Source: Desulfovibrio desulfuricans
GTDB lineage: Bacteria > Desulfobacterota > Desulfovibrionia > Desulfovibrionales > Desulfovibrionaceae
NCBI RefSeq assembly: GCF_024460775.1
Contig: NZ_JANFYZ010000006.1
Location: forward strand, 124,001 to 188,000
Direction: 5' to 3'
Length of the DNA: 64,000 bases
Positions 9,135 through 18,246 of the stretch are shown here, one piece after another; the first letter of the stretch is position 1, and every line of letters starts with the position of its first letter. The position numbers and the translations under genes were made by a program. The notes below the pieces were generated by a model. That model ran no database searches. It saw nothing but the letters and a program-made list of their open reading frames with translations, and was not told the origin of the DNA.

Positions 9135-10259
9135 ATGAGAAGAGCGTTTATCTGTCCGTCCAAGTATGTGCAGGGCGAGAACGAACTGCTCAACCTTGGG
9201 TATTTTGTGCGGCAGTACGGCACAAAGGCCTTGCTGGTAGCCACGGAAAGCAGCGTGAACAGGGTGCGCCAGACTCTGGACGCCACAGCGGCCAAGTTTG
9301 GCGTGACCTTTGTGGAAACGGAATTTCAGGGCGAATGCTCGCGCGTTGAAATCGCCCGCCTTGGCGAGCTGGCGCGCCAGCATTCCTGCAACTGCACCGT
9401 GGGGCTTGGCGGCGGCAAGGCGCTGGATACGGCGCGCTGCGTGGCGGCGGGGCAGGGAGTCATTGTGGTGCCCACCACAGCGGCAACGGACGCGCCCACG
9501 AGCCACTCCGCAGTGATCTACACGCCAGACGGCGAAATGGAAGACTACGCCTATTTTCCCCGCAATCCCGATGTGGTGTTGATGGACGTTTCCATCATTG
9601 CCGCCTCGCCGGTGCGCTATCTGGTATCGGGCATGGGCGATGCCCTTTCCACCTATTTTGAGGCGCGGGCCAACGTGCGTTCGTGCGCTCCCGTCAACGC
9701 GGGGTTGCCCTGCGGCGCGCGCACGGGCGACTGCCCCCCGGCCAGAGGCACCCTTGCAGCGCAAGCCCTTGCCGCCACCTGCTACCGCACCCTGCTGGAT
9801 GACGGCTACAAGGCTGTGCTGGCCTGTCAGGCCAAGATGGCGACGCCTGCGCTGGAAAACATCATTGAAGCCAACTCCCTGCTTTCCGGTCTGGGCTTTG
9901 AGAGCGGCGGTCTGGCGGCAGCCCATGCCGTCCACGATGGCCTGACCGCACTGGAAGAAACCCATACCTATCTGCACGGCGAAAAGGTCGCCTTTGGCAC
10001 GCTGGTGCAACTGGTGCTGGAAAACGCCCCCACGGAAGAACTGGACGAAGTGCTGGGCTTCTGCACCTCGGTGGGCCTGCCCGTGTGCCTGAGCGACATC
10101 GGTATTACGGATATCAGCCCCGAAGCCCTGCGCAAGGTGGCCCGCAAGGCCTGCCTGCCCGAAGAATCCATCCACGCCATGCCCTTTCCCATTACGGAAG
10201 AGAACGTAGCCGCGGCCATTATGGCGGCGGATGCTCTGGGCAACGCATTCAGAAGCTGA
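9135..10259 (+). CDS. gldA: Glycerol dehydrogenase (NAD+, iron-containing ADH superfamily)
   Basis: A 374-residue protein started at 9135, where GGAG lies six bases upstream. It oxidises glycerol to dihydroxyacetone with NAD+. The nucleotide-binding GLGGGKALDTAR stretch lies near residues 92–103 and PTTAATDAPTS near 113. The metal ligands are Asp169 (MGDAL), His264 (AAAHAVHDG) and His281 (THTYLHGEK), the D/H/H set of GldA. It follows ftsY closely. Its downstream hairpin is oriented for the converging clpB. A related polyol could be the true substrate. Confidence 0.9.
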   Translation: MRRAFICPSKYVQGENELLNLGYFVRQYGTKALLVATESSVNRVRQTLDATAAKFGVTFVETEFQGECSRVEIARLGELARQHSCNCTVGLGGGKALDTARCVAAGQGVIVVPTTAATDAPTSHSAVIYTPDGEMEDYAYFPRNPDVVLMDVSIIAASPVRYLVSGMGDALSTYFEARANVRSCAPVNAGLPCGARTGDCPPARGTLAAQALAATCYRTLLDDGYKAVLACQAKMATPALENIIEANSLLSGLGFESGGLAAAHAVHDGLTALEETHTYLHGEKVAFGTLVQLVLENAPTEELDEVLGFCTSVGLPVCLSDIGITDISPEALRKVARKACLPEESIHAMPFPITEENVAAAIMAADALGNAFRS

Positions 10260-10299
10260 ACGCATTTGCGGATCAAACCTGCAAGACGATAGTGTGTTC

Positions 10300-10331
10300 A
10301 AAAAAAGGGGGATTCCTGTTCGGAATCCCCC
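10300..10331 (-). terminator. Intrinsic terminator of the clpB operon
   Basis: A perfect 10-base stem (GGGGGATTCC with GGAATCCCCC) around a five-base loop is followed on the minus strand by seven T. It lies 34 bases beyond the clpB stop and between the convergent gldA and clpB genes. Confidence 0.9.
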
Positions 10332-10364
10332 TTGTATCTGGGTTGGGTGTCAGCCTTGCGCCGT

Positions 10365-12968
10365 TTACTCGGCCCGGAAGGTCAGCTTGTCGTCTGTGGC
10401 GTCCACAGTGACGCACTGACCATCGCGGATTTTGCCGCCCACCAGCTCCTTGGCGAGCGGGGTTTCCACAGCCTGCTGCACGTAGCGCTTGAGGGGCCGC
10501 GCGCCGTACACAGGGTCATAACCTGCATCGCCAATGAATTTGCGGGCCGCATCTGTAAGCTCAAGCCTGATCTTGCGGTCTTCAAGCCGCTTGCGCAGCC
10601 GGTTGACCTGAAGATCCACAATGCGGGCAATCTGGTCGCGCCGCAGGGGCAAAAAGACCACGGTTTCGTCCACACGGTTGAGGAATTCGGGGCGGAAGTG
10701 CGCCCGCAAATCCTCCATGACCCTTTCCCTCGCGCCTTCCTTCAGCGAGCCGTCGGCGGAGATGCCGTCCAGCAGGTGCATGGAGCCGATATTGGAGGTC
10801 ATGATGACTATGCAGTTGCGAAAGTCCACCGTGCGTCCCTGGCTGTCCGTTAGGCGTCCATCATCCAGCAGTTGCAGCAGGGTGTTGAACACATCGGGAT
10901 GCGCCTTTTCAATCTCGTCAAACAGGATGACGGAGTAGGGCTTGCGGCGCACGGCTTCGGTAAGCTGACCGCCTTCGTCATAGCCCACGTATCCTGGAGG
11001 CGCGCCGATGAGCCGCGACACGGAGTGCTTCTCCATGTATTCGCTCATGTCGAGCCGCACCATGTTGTCTTCCGTATCAAAGAGCGCCTCGGCCAAAGCC
11101 TTGGAAAGCTCGGTCTTGCCTACGCCCGTGGGGCCAAGGAAGATGAACGAACCTGTGGGCCGCGCCGGGTCGGAAAGCCCCGCGCGGGCGCGTAGCACGG
11201 CATCTGCTACGGCTGTAACGGCCTCGTCCTGACCCACCACGCGCTCGTGCAGCTGGTCGCCCAGGCGCAGCAGTTTTTCGCGTTCGGATTCAAGCAGGCG
11301 CGTTACCGGAATGCCCGTCCACTTGCCCACAATCTCGGCCACATCGTCGGGGCGCACTTCTTCCTTGAGCAAACGCGGGCCTTCGTGTTCCGAACCAGCG
11401 CCGGATGCTGCGGCCAGCTTCTTTTCCAACTCAAGCAGTTTGGAGTACTTGAGCTCGGCGGCCTTGTTGAGGTCGTAGGCGCGCTCGGCCTGCTCAATGG
11501 CAAGCTTGGTCTGCTCGATCTGCTCCTTGATTTCACGTACGTGGTCGATGGAGCCCTTTTCGCTCTCCCACTGTTTGCGCATGTTGGCCTGCTGGGCGCG
11601 CAGGTCAGCCAGTTCGTTCTCAAGCTTTTCAAGGCGTTCGCGCGAGGCGGCGTCTGTTTCGCGGCGCAGGGCTTCACGCTCGATTTCGAGCTGCATGACC
11701 TTGCGGTTCACTTCGTCCAGATCAGCGGGCAGCGAGTCGATCTCTGTGCGGATCATGGCCGCGGCCTCGTCAATGAGGTCAATGGCCTTGTCCGGCAGCT
11801 GACGGTCGGTGATGTAGCGGTGCGAAAGCACCACCGCTTCAACAATGGCCGAGTCGCTGATGCGCACGCCGTGGTGCACCTCGAAACGTTCTTTCAGCCC
11901 GCGCAGGATGGAAATGGCGTCTTCCACCGTGGGTTCTTCAACCATGACGGGCTGGAAGCGGCGTTCCAGGGCCGGGTCTTTCTCAATATATTTGCGGTAC
12001 TCGTCCACAGTGGTTGCGCCGATGCAGTGCAGCTCGCCGCGCGCCAGCATGGGCTTGAGCAGGTTGCCCGCGTCCATTGCGCCTTCTGTTTTGCCTGCGC
12101 CCACGATGGTGTGCAGTTCGTCGATGAACAGAATGATCTGCCCCTCGCTCTTTTCCACTTCGTTGAGCACGGCCTTGAGGCGTTCTTCAAATTCCCCGCG
12201 GTATTTTGCGCCAGCGATGAGCGCGCCCATATCAAGGGCAAAGAGCTTGCGGCCCTTGAGGCCCTCCGGCACGTCGCCCTTGACGATGCGGAAGGCCAGA
12301 CCTTCCACGATGGCGGTTTTGCCCACGCCCGCCTCGCCTATGAGCACCGGGTTGTTTTTGGTGCGGCGCGAGAGAATGCGAATAACGCGGCGGATTTCGG
12401 AATCTCGGCCAATGACCGGGTCCATCTTGCCCTGGCGGGCTGCTTCCACGAGATCGCGGGCATACTTGGTCAGCGCTTCAAAGGTGTCTTCGGGGGTGGC
12501 GCTGGTCACGCGCGCGCCGCCGCGCAACTCTTCCATGGCTGCCACAAAACGGGCGCGGGCGATCTTGTATTCCTTGAAAACTTCGCCAAGCGGCGAGGAG
12601 GGCGTAACATCGGTAAGCGCGGCAAACAGGTGGTCAACGCTTACGTATTCGTCCTTCATGCGGTTGGCTTCGTTCTGCGCATCGCCCAGAATTTTAGCCA
12701 GCCGTTGGGTAATCATGATCTTGTTGGGGTCCATGCCGCCGCCGGAAACAGACGGCCGCTTGCGCAGCGCGCCCTCGATGGCAACGCTGAGGGCCTTGGG
12801 CTGCACGCCCATCTGTTCCAGAATGCGCGGCACGATGCCGTTTTCCTGCTGTACAAGGGCCAGGGCCAGATGCTCGGCATCCGTCTCCTGATGGCCCATG
12901 CCTGCGGCAATGCTCTGGGCCTGCCCCACAGCCTCGCGGGCTTTATCCGTAAATTTGTTGATGTCCAT
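10365..12968 (-). CDS. clpB: ATP-dependent disaggregase ClpB
   Basis: An 867-residue Hsp100 chaperone. I start at 12968 (GGAGG six bases upstream), which gives the usual [14 protein letters not shown] beginning. Order: Clp N-domain repeats (1–145), AAA1 with [15 protein letters not shown] and [13 protein letters not shown], a coiled-coil M domain rich in Glu/Lys/Arg (about 400–525) that separates ClpB from ClpA/C, then AAA2 with [18 protein letters not shown] and [14 protein letters not shown]. It resolves aggregates with DnaK/DnaJ. The next genes upstream are cbpM and a DnaJ-like cbpA, forming one chaperone locus. Confidence 0.97.
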   Translation of the reverse strand: MDINKFTDKAREAVGQAQSIAAGMGHQETDAEHLALALVQQENGIVPRILEQMGVQPKALSVAIEGALRKRPSVSGGGMDPNKIMITQRLAKILGDAQNEANRMKDEYVSVDHLFAALTDVTPSSPLGEVFKEYKIARARFVAAMEELRGGARVTSATPEDTFEALTKYARDLVEAARQGKMDPVIGRDSEIRRVIRILSRRTKNNPVLIGEAGVGKTAIVEGLAFRIVKGDVPEGLKGRKLFALDMGALIAGAKYRGEFEERLKAVLNEVEKSEGQIILFIDELHTIVGAGKTEGAMDAGNLLKPMLARGELHCIGATTVDEYRKYIEKDPALERRFQPVMVEEPTVEDAISILRGLKERFEVHHGVRISDSAIVEAVVLSHRYITDRQLPDKAIDLIDEAAAMIRTEIDSLPADLDEVNRKVMQLEIEREALRRETDAASRERLEKLENELADLRAQQANMRKQWESEKGSIDHVREIKEQIEQTKLAIEQAERAYDLNKAAELKYSKLLELEKKLAAASGAGSEHEGPRLLKEEVRPDDVAEIVGKWTGIPVTRLLESEREKLLRLGDQLHERVVGQDEAVTAVADAVLRARAGLSDPARPTGSFIFLGPTGVGKTELSKALAEALFDTEDNMVRLDMSEYMEKHSVSRLIGAPPGYVGYDEGGQLTEAVRRKPYSVILFDEIEKAHPDVFNTLLQLLDDGRLTDSQGRTVDFRNCIVIMTSNIGSMHLLDGISADGSLKEGARERVMEDLRAHFRPEFLNRVDETVVFLPLRRDQIARIVDLQVNRLRKRLEDRKIRLELTDAARKFIGDAGYDPVYGARPLKRYVQQAVETPLAKELVGGKIRDGQCVTVDATDDKLTFRAE

Positions 12969-13049
12969 AAGCTTCCTCCACACGCGCCCGCGCTGCGGCG
13001 GGCAAAATTTTGTTATTTCTGGCCGGGAGGCTGCATGCGCTCAAACCGG

Positions 13050-13367
13050 CTATTCGTCTTCAAAATGCTGCAGGCGTTGCACCCTGCGTTCCAGAGAATC
13101 TATGCGCTCCAGAAGATCCACAATAATAGTGCCGCCGAGCACGGGCAGCTCAAAGTCGCAACAGATGCGCTCAAGCTTGCGTACACGGTAGATGTCTACA
13201 TCGCGAAAAAGGAAATCCTGCGCCGCGCTGGTGCGGGCTTCAATCCAGCCAAGGCCCATCAGTTCCTGAAGCCGCTCCGGCGCAATGCCTGTGGCTTCAA
13301 TGAATTCCTGCCAGACCATGACCGTTGAAGGCACGGGCAGTGAAGGTTTTTTCGGGGTCATGCTCAT
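13050..13367 (-). CDS. cbpM: CbpM-like chaperone modulator (MerR-type HTH_17)
   Basis: A 105-residue protein. The start is set at 13367 by GGAGG six bases upstream. The N-terminal half looks like a MerR-type winged helix (FIEATGIAPERLQELMGLGWIEA), and the C-terminal part is a heptad-like helix (LLERIDSLERRVQRLQ). In E. coli CbpM binds the J domain of CbpA and blocks it. Here it lies between the J-domain gene and clpB, the same partnership, which supports the call. A transcription regulator of the locus is the alternative. Confidence 0.75.
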   Translation of the reverse strand: MSMTPKKPSLPVPSTVMVWQEFIEATGIAPERLQELMGLGWIEARTSAAQDFLFRDVDIYRVRKLERICCDFELPVLGGTIIVDLLERIDSLERRVQRLQHFEDE

Positions 13368-13482
13368 TTGTGTCCTCCACCAGTAACCGTATCGGTTGCC
13401 GCCTGCGGCGGCGCCGCTGGAATATGCATGCAAACCCTGCGCAGCCGCCGGGGGTGTCCGCTGGCGGCTGCCTGATTGTTCC

Positions 13483-14475
13483 CTACGCGCGGGCCTTGAA
13501 TGTTGATATCTCGGCCAGCTTGCTCCACAGGTCGCGCTCTTCGTCCGTGATCTGGGCGGGAACCCTAATCATGATCTTTGCCAGCAGGTCGCCCCGCTTG
13601 TCGCCAGCGCCCAGACCCTTGCCGCGCAGGCGGAACTTGCGCCCGGAGCTGGAGCCTGCGGGAATCTGCATTTCTACGCTGCCTTCAAGGGTAGGCACTT
13701 CAACCCGCGCTCCAAGAGCTGCCTCCCAGGGAGCCAGGGCCAGATCGCATTGCAGGTTGTCTCCGTCCACCTTGAAAACATGGTGGGGCAGATAGCGCAC
13801 CCGCAAAAAAAGGTCGCCCGGCGTGCCGCCCGGCGCAGGGTCGCCCTGCCCGGCGAGGCGCAGTTTTGCCCCTTCGCGGATGCCTGCGGGCACGTTGACC
13901 TCAAGAGTCTTTGAACCTGCGGGCATGTTGATGGACACGGAGCGCGGGCCGCCGCGCAGCACTTCTTCAAGGCTCAGGGCCAGCTCTGCTTCTACATCGC
14001 GGCCACGCCGCTGACGGGACGAAAATCCACCGAAGGGATCAGGGCCGAAATTGGCCCCGCGTCCGCCACCTTGTCCGCCCATCTGGCCGCCAAAGGGGCC
14101 GCCGAACTGAGCGCCGCCGCCAAACTGGCCACCGCCGCCAAACAGGGTTTCAAAAAAGTCTGAAAAGCCCGAACCGTCAAAATTTTTGCCGTTGAACGTG
14201 AAATGCACATTCTCAAAGCCCGGTTCGCCTTGAAACTGCTGGCCGTGCTGCCAGTTGGGGCCAAGCTGGTCGTACAGTTTGCGCTTTTCCGGGTCTTTGA
14301 GCACTTCATAGGCTTCGTTGATTTCCTTAAACTTCTCCTCTGCCTGCTTGTCGCCGGGATTGAGGTCAGGGTGGTATTTGCGGGCCAGCTTTTTGTAAGC
14401 CTTGGAGACCTCCTCGGCTGACGCTGCGCGCTCTACTCCCAGAAGTTTGTAATAATCCTTGTACGATACTGCCAT
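13483..14475 (-). CDS. cbpA: DnaJ-class co-chaperone CbpA
   Basis: A 330-residue type II J protein started at 14475 (GGGGAG upstream). The J domain occupies residues 1–70 with the HPD motif in [13 protein letters not shown] Gly/Phe-rich region (about 115–165) has tandem [22 protein letters not shown] runs. Two C-terminal beta domains bind client and end with a dimerisation segment. The Cys-rich zinc centre of DnaJ proper is absent, as in CbpA. It leads the cbpA–cbpM–clpB group and would feed clients to DnaK. Confidence 0.93.
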   Translation of the reverse strand: MAVSYKDYYKLLGVERAASAEEVSKAYKKLARKYHPDLNPGDKQAEEKFKEINEAYEVLKDPEKRKLYDQLGPNWQHGQQFQGEPGFENVHFTFNGKNFDGSGFSDFFETLFGGGGQFGGGAQFGGPFGGQMGGQGGGRGANFGPDPFGGFSSRQRRGRDVEAELALSLEEVLRGGPRSVSINMPAGSKTLEVNVPAGIREGAKLRLAGQGDPAPGGTPGDLFLRVRYLPHHVFKVDGDNLQCDLALAPWEAALGARVEVPTLEGSVEMQIPAGSSSGRKFRLRGKGLGAGDKRGDLLAKIMIRVPAQITDEERDLWSKLAEISTFKARA

Positions 14476-14632
14476 GATGCGTGCTCCCCGTCGGGTCGTT
14501 TCCTTGACGTGCGTCCAGAATACACCTGTTCGCCACGCCTGCCCATAAAAAGTAATATCGGGCCGCGCATCGTCAATAGGCAAATGCCGTGTTTTTGTCT
14601 GGCATTACGCGGGGCTTTCCATAAATAACAGC

Positions 14633-14670
14633 AAAAGCCCCCGGCCGCCCGAACTGGGACGGCAGGGGGG
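14633..14670 (-). terminator. Probable terminator at the end of the phage-derived operon
   Basis: An interrupted stem (CCCCC…CCG-CCC paired with GGG-CGG…GGGGG) is followed on the minus strand by CTTTTG. It lies about 30 bases beyond the last virion gene and before cbpA. The bulges and short T run make it moderate. Confidence 0.45.
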
Positions 14671-14697
14671 TAAAGTCATGGCAGTGACAGGGAGGCC

Positions 14698-15273
14698 CTA
14701 CGGCAGCAGCGGGCCGCGTGAGCCGATGGTGTAAAAGTTGCGGCCCACGCGGGAGGCTCCGTTGAGCAGGGTGCTGCTCAGGCCCAGATAGTCCGTTTCG
14801 GCGCGGGAGCCAGCAAAATCGGCGTTGGATGCAGACTCCGCCGCCTGGTTGCGCAGGCTCCAGGCCCGCATGTCTTGGGCGTGTGCTCTGCTTTGCCCCT
14901 GCTGCTCGGCAGAGAGGGCGTCCAGTTCGCCTCTTTCTGCGGTGTCCAGGGTTTTATCCAGCGTGGAGCCTGCATCGGTCTGTGCTCCTGATGCCCCGGC
15001 CTGAGCGCGTTGCGCACCGATGATGCGGGCCGCCTCCTGCCGTTTGGCCTGCGCCGCTTCGTAGCCTGCGCGGCGTTCCTGCCGGGCGGCCTCGTCTGCC
15101 GCCTGTGCGCTCAGTTCCGCCTGCTGGGCGTTGCGGGCCGCAAGGTCTGACTGGTATTCCGTCTGCTGTCGGCGGGTTGCTGCCTGCTGCACGGCGCTCA
15201 CGGTTCCGGCTGCGGCCCCGGCAAGGGCCACGGCGGCGCTGATCATGGCGGCGGTGCTGGTTGCTATGGCCAT
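14698..15273 (-). CDS. Internal virion / DNA-ejection protein (T7 gp14-like)
   Basis: A 191-residue protein with a hydrophobic small-residue N-terminal segment (residues 8–28) followed by a long Ala/Gln/Arg/Glu-rich helix (about 30–140) and a short tail. This layout is typical of the small podoviral core protein that leaves the particle and inserts into the host envelope during DNA delivery. GAGGAGG lies eight bases before the ATG, which overlaps the stop of the preceding GNAT gene by one base. It is the last gene of the late operon. No larger ejection proteins of the gp15/gp16 kind are encoded here. Confidence 0.6.
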   Translation of the reverse strand: MAIATSTAAMISAAVALAGAAAGTVSAVQQAATRRQQTEYQSDLAARNAQQAELSAQAADEAARQERRAGYEAAQAKRQEAARIIGAQRAQAGASGAQTDAGSTLDKTLDTAERGELDALSAEQQGQSRAHAQDMRAWSLRNQAAESASNADFAGSRAETDYLGLSSTLLNGASRVGRNFYTIGSRGPLLP

Positions 15274-15809
15274 TAGCTGTCCTCCTCAATTGTTCCTGCT
15301 GCCATGGCTGGCGCTGGCGGCAGGGTTTTGTGCCAGATAGTTTCCGTGGGCCGCGCCCCAAGGCGGCGGTAGAGGGCATGGCAGGGGCGGGACGCTGGCG
15401 AGCTGTACTGCACAAGGCTTACGCCGCGCACGGCAAGGGCCGCCTCAGCATGGCGCAGCAGGCGCAGGGCAAACAGGCCGCCGCGCGCCCAGGGGGCAAG
15501 ATAGAGGCCGTCCAAAGCCGCCAGCAGGGTTTGCGGGCAATGTGGGCAGGCCACCAGGGTAAAGGCGGCGTAGCCCGCCAGTGGAGCGCTGGAGGTAGCG
15601 GAGGCTGCGCCTTGGTCGGCCTCGGGCAGTCCGCGCGCGGCGCTGATGTGCAGCATGCCCAGCCGTTCAAGGCTGGCATAGCGCTCATGGTCAAGGCGGT
15701 AACGCTGTGCGCCATGCAGGGCGGCTTCCACCTCATCCCAGTGGGCGGCGGCGAGTTGTTCCGCTTCTGCGGATACCTGAGAAAATATTTCTGTTGTTAG
15801 GGTCAGCAT
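15273..15809 (-). CDS. GNAT-like protein in the virion cluster
   Basis: A 178-residue protein started at 15809 because AGGAGGAG lies just upstream; the longer reading has no support. Central and C-terminal parts look like a GNAT fold: a beta strand AGYAAFTLVACPH, a helix rich in Leu/Arg (GGLFALRLLRHAEAAL), then SLVQYSSPASRPCHALYRRLGARPT resembling the acetyl-CoA/substrate region. Phage GNATs of this sort occur near tail genes and may modify virion or host proteins. The substrate is unknown. It lies between the tail nozzle and internal virion genes. Confidence 0.55.
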   Translation of the reverse strand: MLTLTTEIFSQVSAEAEQLAAAHWDEVEAALHGAQRYRLDHERYASLERLGMLHISAARGLPEADQGAASATSSAPLAGYAAFTLVACPHCPQTLLAALDGLYLAPWARGGLFALRLLRHAEAALAVRGVSLVQYSSPASRPCHALYRRLGARPTETIWHKTLPPAPAMAAGTIEEDS

Positions 15810-15829
15810 GGATTGCTCCTCCTGCCGCA

Positions 15830-17872
15830 TCAGGCAAAGGTTATGTCCAGCGTGAGAGCAAGAACGCGGAAGGGCAGGGGCCTCTGCTGCACCAGCCAGA
15901 TGCTCGTCTGGTTGTCCCAACCGCCGCTGGGAGCGCACGTGATATCGCCAGAAAAGGGCTGCACGGCCTCGCCCCAGTGTTCCGGCATAAAGGGCAGGTC
16001 GTAAAGTTCGTTGCGGCTGGGGCCGTATTGCCCGCCTACGCTGCGGTACAGGCGGAGCGAGCAGGAACCGTAGGCCCGCCCTTGCGCCAGTGTTGTGCCG
16101 GAATTGAAGTCTCCTTCCACCGGCAGGGGGGAGAGCACGGATGCATACGGCAGGCCTGCCTGCACCACAGAGGCCGCGTAGGGCAGCTCTATGCGTCCAC
16201 CACGCACCACGCAGCCCTCCACAGGGCTGCCGTCCGCCAGTACGGAAAGCGCGCAGCCTTCCAGATGGCCCAGCCCTTCCACGGTCGAAGTTGGCGTATC
16301 CGTGCGGATGCCAAGGCCGCAATCCACAAAACAGGCTTCGGCAATGGGCTGGCTATCCGCCCAGACCGGGGCCAGCCGTTCGAGAAAATAGCGCGTCCGG
16401 CCCGCAATGGTGCGGCGCACCACAAGAGCCAGCGCGTCGCCGTCCTGATCAGCCACTGTTGCGGCAGAAATAACCTCGCCGTCTGTCACATGGCGCGACC
16501 AGCCCCAGATGTCGTGCTCCTTCATGTAGGTAAAACCCAGCAGCAGGCCATCATCGCGCACGCACCAGATGGTTGAGCCGGGGGTCTGCTGATAGGCCCA
16601 CTGTTTGATGGTGTGCCCCTCAAACAGGTGCGGCGCAAGAATGGAAAGGTCGTTGCCCGAATAGCCGTCTTTTTCCAGCGAATAGAAAAGATCGCGCACA
16701 CGCGAGCCGTGGCGCTGCACATGCAGCACCGAGTTGCCGATGATGATGGGCGCAAGCCCCGCGCTGCCCCAGTACGACTGGGCGGTGATGCTGACCTTCT
16801 GGGGCGTGATGGCCGATCCATCGCCGCCGCTGGCCTTGTATTCGCTGCCGGAGGTGCCCACCAGAAGATCGCCGAAGCTGGCAACCCAGGTTACGGAGTC
16901 TATGGAGCCGGAGGCGATGAGGTATTCCACCGGATCGTCATCCTGCAAGGGACGCGACTTGCGGAAGGATTCAAAATCGCCTGTGCGCGACATGTAAAAT
17001 GCCTGCGGCGTGCCGGGGGTGGCCGCAAGCACCATGCGCTGCTGGTGAAAGGCCACCACGCCGGGATTGTTGTTGTCGACAAAAGGATTCCAGTCTTCGC
17101 GAGGAGTGTCTGTGGTGTCGGCCTTGTAGTTCTGGTCGCTGAAGCTGGTGCCGGAGGCAACGCCGATAAAGCCGAAGTAGCCCGCTTCCTCGCGGTAAAC
17201 ATTGTACTCAGCAGCGCCCTGAACGGCAGGCCAGCTTATGGTTGTGCTGTTGCCCACCACCCAGTCGGAGGGGTGTCGCGCCCCTGTGCACTCCCCGGCA
17301 GGCGAGGCGAGGGACTGCCTGCCGTTGGCATCCACCGCAGCCACCTTGTACCGCAGGGTGTAGGAACCGCCGCTGCCAGTAAAGGCCAGCGTGGGCGCGG
17401 CGGGGGCGGGCAGGGATGTGTTCAGTTTTACCTGTTCCAGGCTCCAGGTATAGTTTCCACCCGGTGCGTCGCGCCGCACTATTTTGTGCAGCGGATATTT
17501 CTGGTGGGCCAGATAGACCACATCGCCCACCTGCGCGTGGCAGAGCGAAAGCAGATCTTCCGCCGCATAGGGGGTCGCCATGACAGGTGCCGTGGTGAAT
17601 CCGGCAACTGTAGCAACGCGCAGGGTTTTCTCGCCAAAAACCAGAAGGAAATTCTGGCTCGGATGCGCGCTGAAGGTGAAGGGGAGCAACACGGAATACT
17701 CCCCAAGCTCAGCCAGAAAGCGGGTGCCGGGCCGCCGGGCCACATCCCCGTGCAGGCCGGGGAGCATGTTTTCCATGCAGGCAACGCAGTTGCGGTAACG
17801 GGAAAGGTCATACCGGGCCGAGAGCGTGGGCGATATCTCGCCGCCGGTAAAGTTTTGCAGGGCTATGCGCAT
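15830..17872 (-). CDS. Tail nozzle / tail tubular protein B-like
   Basis: A 680-residue protein beginning with an ALQNFTGGEISPTLSARYDLSRY stretch that is typical of short-tail nozzle or stabilisation proteins of podoviruses (T7 gp12-like). The region at about residues 160–230 reads like a fibronectin type III module (LRYKVAAVDANGRQS…ISWPAVQGAAEYNVYRE). The remainder is beta-rich, as expected for the beta-propeller ring that closes the tail. It overlaps the end of the upstream chaperone-like gene by ten bases. It would sit at the tail tip. Confidence 0.75.
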   Translation of the reverse strand: MRIALQNFTGGEISPTLSARYDLSRYRNCVACMENMLPGLHGDVARRPGTRFLAELGEYSVLLPFTFSAHPSQNFLLVFGEKTLRVATVAGFTTAPVMATPYAAEDLLSLCHAQVGDVVYLAHQKYPLHKIVRRDAPGGNYTWSLEQVKLNTSLPAPAAPTLAFTGSGGSYTLRYKVAAVDANGRQSLASPAGECTGARHPSDWVVGNSTTISWPAVQGAAEYNVYREEAGYFGFIGVASGTSFSDQNYKADTTDTPREDWNPFVDNNNPGVVAFHQQRMVLAATPGTPQAFYMSRTGDFESFRKSRPLQDDDPVEYLIASGSIDSVTWVASFGDLLVGTSGSEYKASGGDGSAITPQKVSITAQSYWGSAGLAPIIIGNSVLHVQRHGSRVRDLFYSLEKDGYSGNDLSILAPHLFEGHTIKQWAYQQTPGSTIWCVRDDGLLLGFTYMKEHDIWGWSRHVTDGEVISAATVADQDGDALALVVRRTIAGRTRYFLERLAPVWADSQPIAEACFVDCGLGIRTDTPTSTVEGLGHLEGCALSVLADGSPVEGCVVRGGRIELPYAASVVQAGLPYASVLSPLPVEGDFNSGTTLAQGRAYGSCSLRLYRSVGGQYGPSRNELYDLPFMPEHWGEAVQPFSGDITCAPSGGWDNQTSIWLVQQRPLPFRVLALTLDITFA

Positions 17873-18246
17873 GACTGTTCCGTCTGCAAAATGTCAGGAG
17901 TATCCGGCCAGGGGGTAGCTTCTCCGCCGCCATCCCACGGCGCACCGGGCTGTTCGGGCAGGGCGCGCAGGGTGGCCCTGTACGCCTTGACCTGTGCCAG
18001 ATATCCCTCGCTGATGGGGTAGTCGGCCAGCATATACTTGTCCGTAGCTGCAAGTCGCACGTCACGGGAGGCGCGCAGAACTTCAAAGATGGCTTCAGCA
18101 GGCCGTGTCGGTTCTTCACCAGCCTTGTAGAGCCTGCCGTCCCAGCCGCGCACTACCTCATAATCAACCTCGACACTGCCGGGGAATGGTTGCGCGTCCC
18201 ACATGTCAATTTCACCAGCGGCATTGAGCAGCACATGGCAAGACAT
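17863..18246 (-). CDS. Small tail protein, possibly a tail assembly chaperone
   Basis: A 127-residue protein. GGAGG lies six bases before the ATG, whose first base is the last base of the tail-fibre stop. It has a beta-rich N-terminus (DMWDAQPFPGSVEVDYEVVRGWDGRLYKAGE) and a helical C-terminus with ISEGYLAQVKAYRATLRALPEQPG. That last motif is common in tail-fibre assembly proteins and in small proteins next to fibre genes. The position right after the fibre gene supports a folding or attachment role. The exact family is not certain. Confidence 0.55.
   Translation of the reverse strand: MSCHVLLNAAGEIDMWDAQPFPGSVEVDYEVVRGWDGRLYKAGEEPTRPAEAIFEVLRASRDVRLAATDKYMLADYPISEGYLAQVKAYRATLRALPEQPGAPWDGGGEATPWPDTPDILQTEQSCA

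Noticed and set aside
9084..10301. A 405-residue open frame opposite gldA
   Set aside because: The plus-strand frame carries the full glycerol dehydrogenase motifs; the minus frame is a shadow.
11247..13328. A 693-residue open frame opposite clpB
   Set aside because: Antisense shadow of clpB with no family features or ribosome site.
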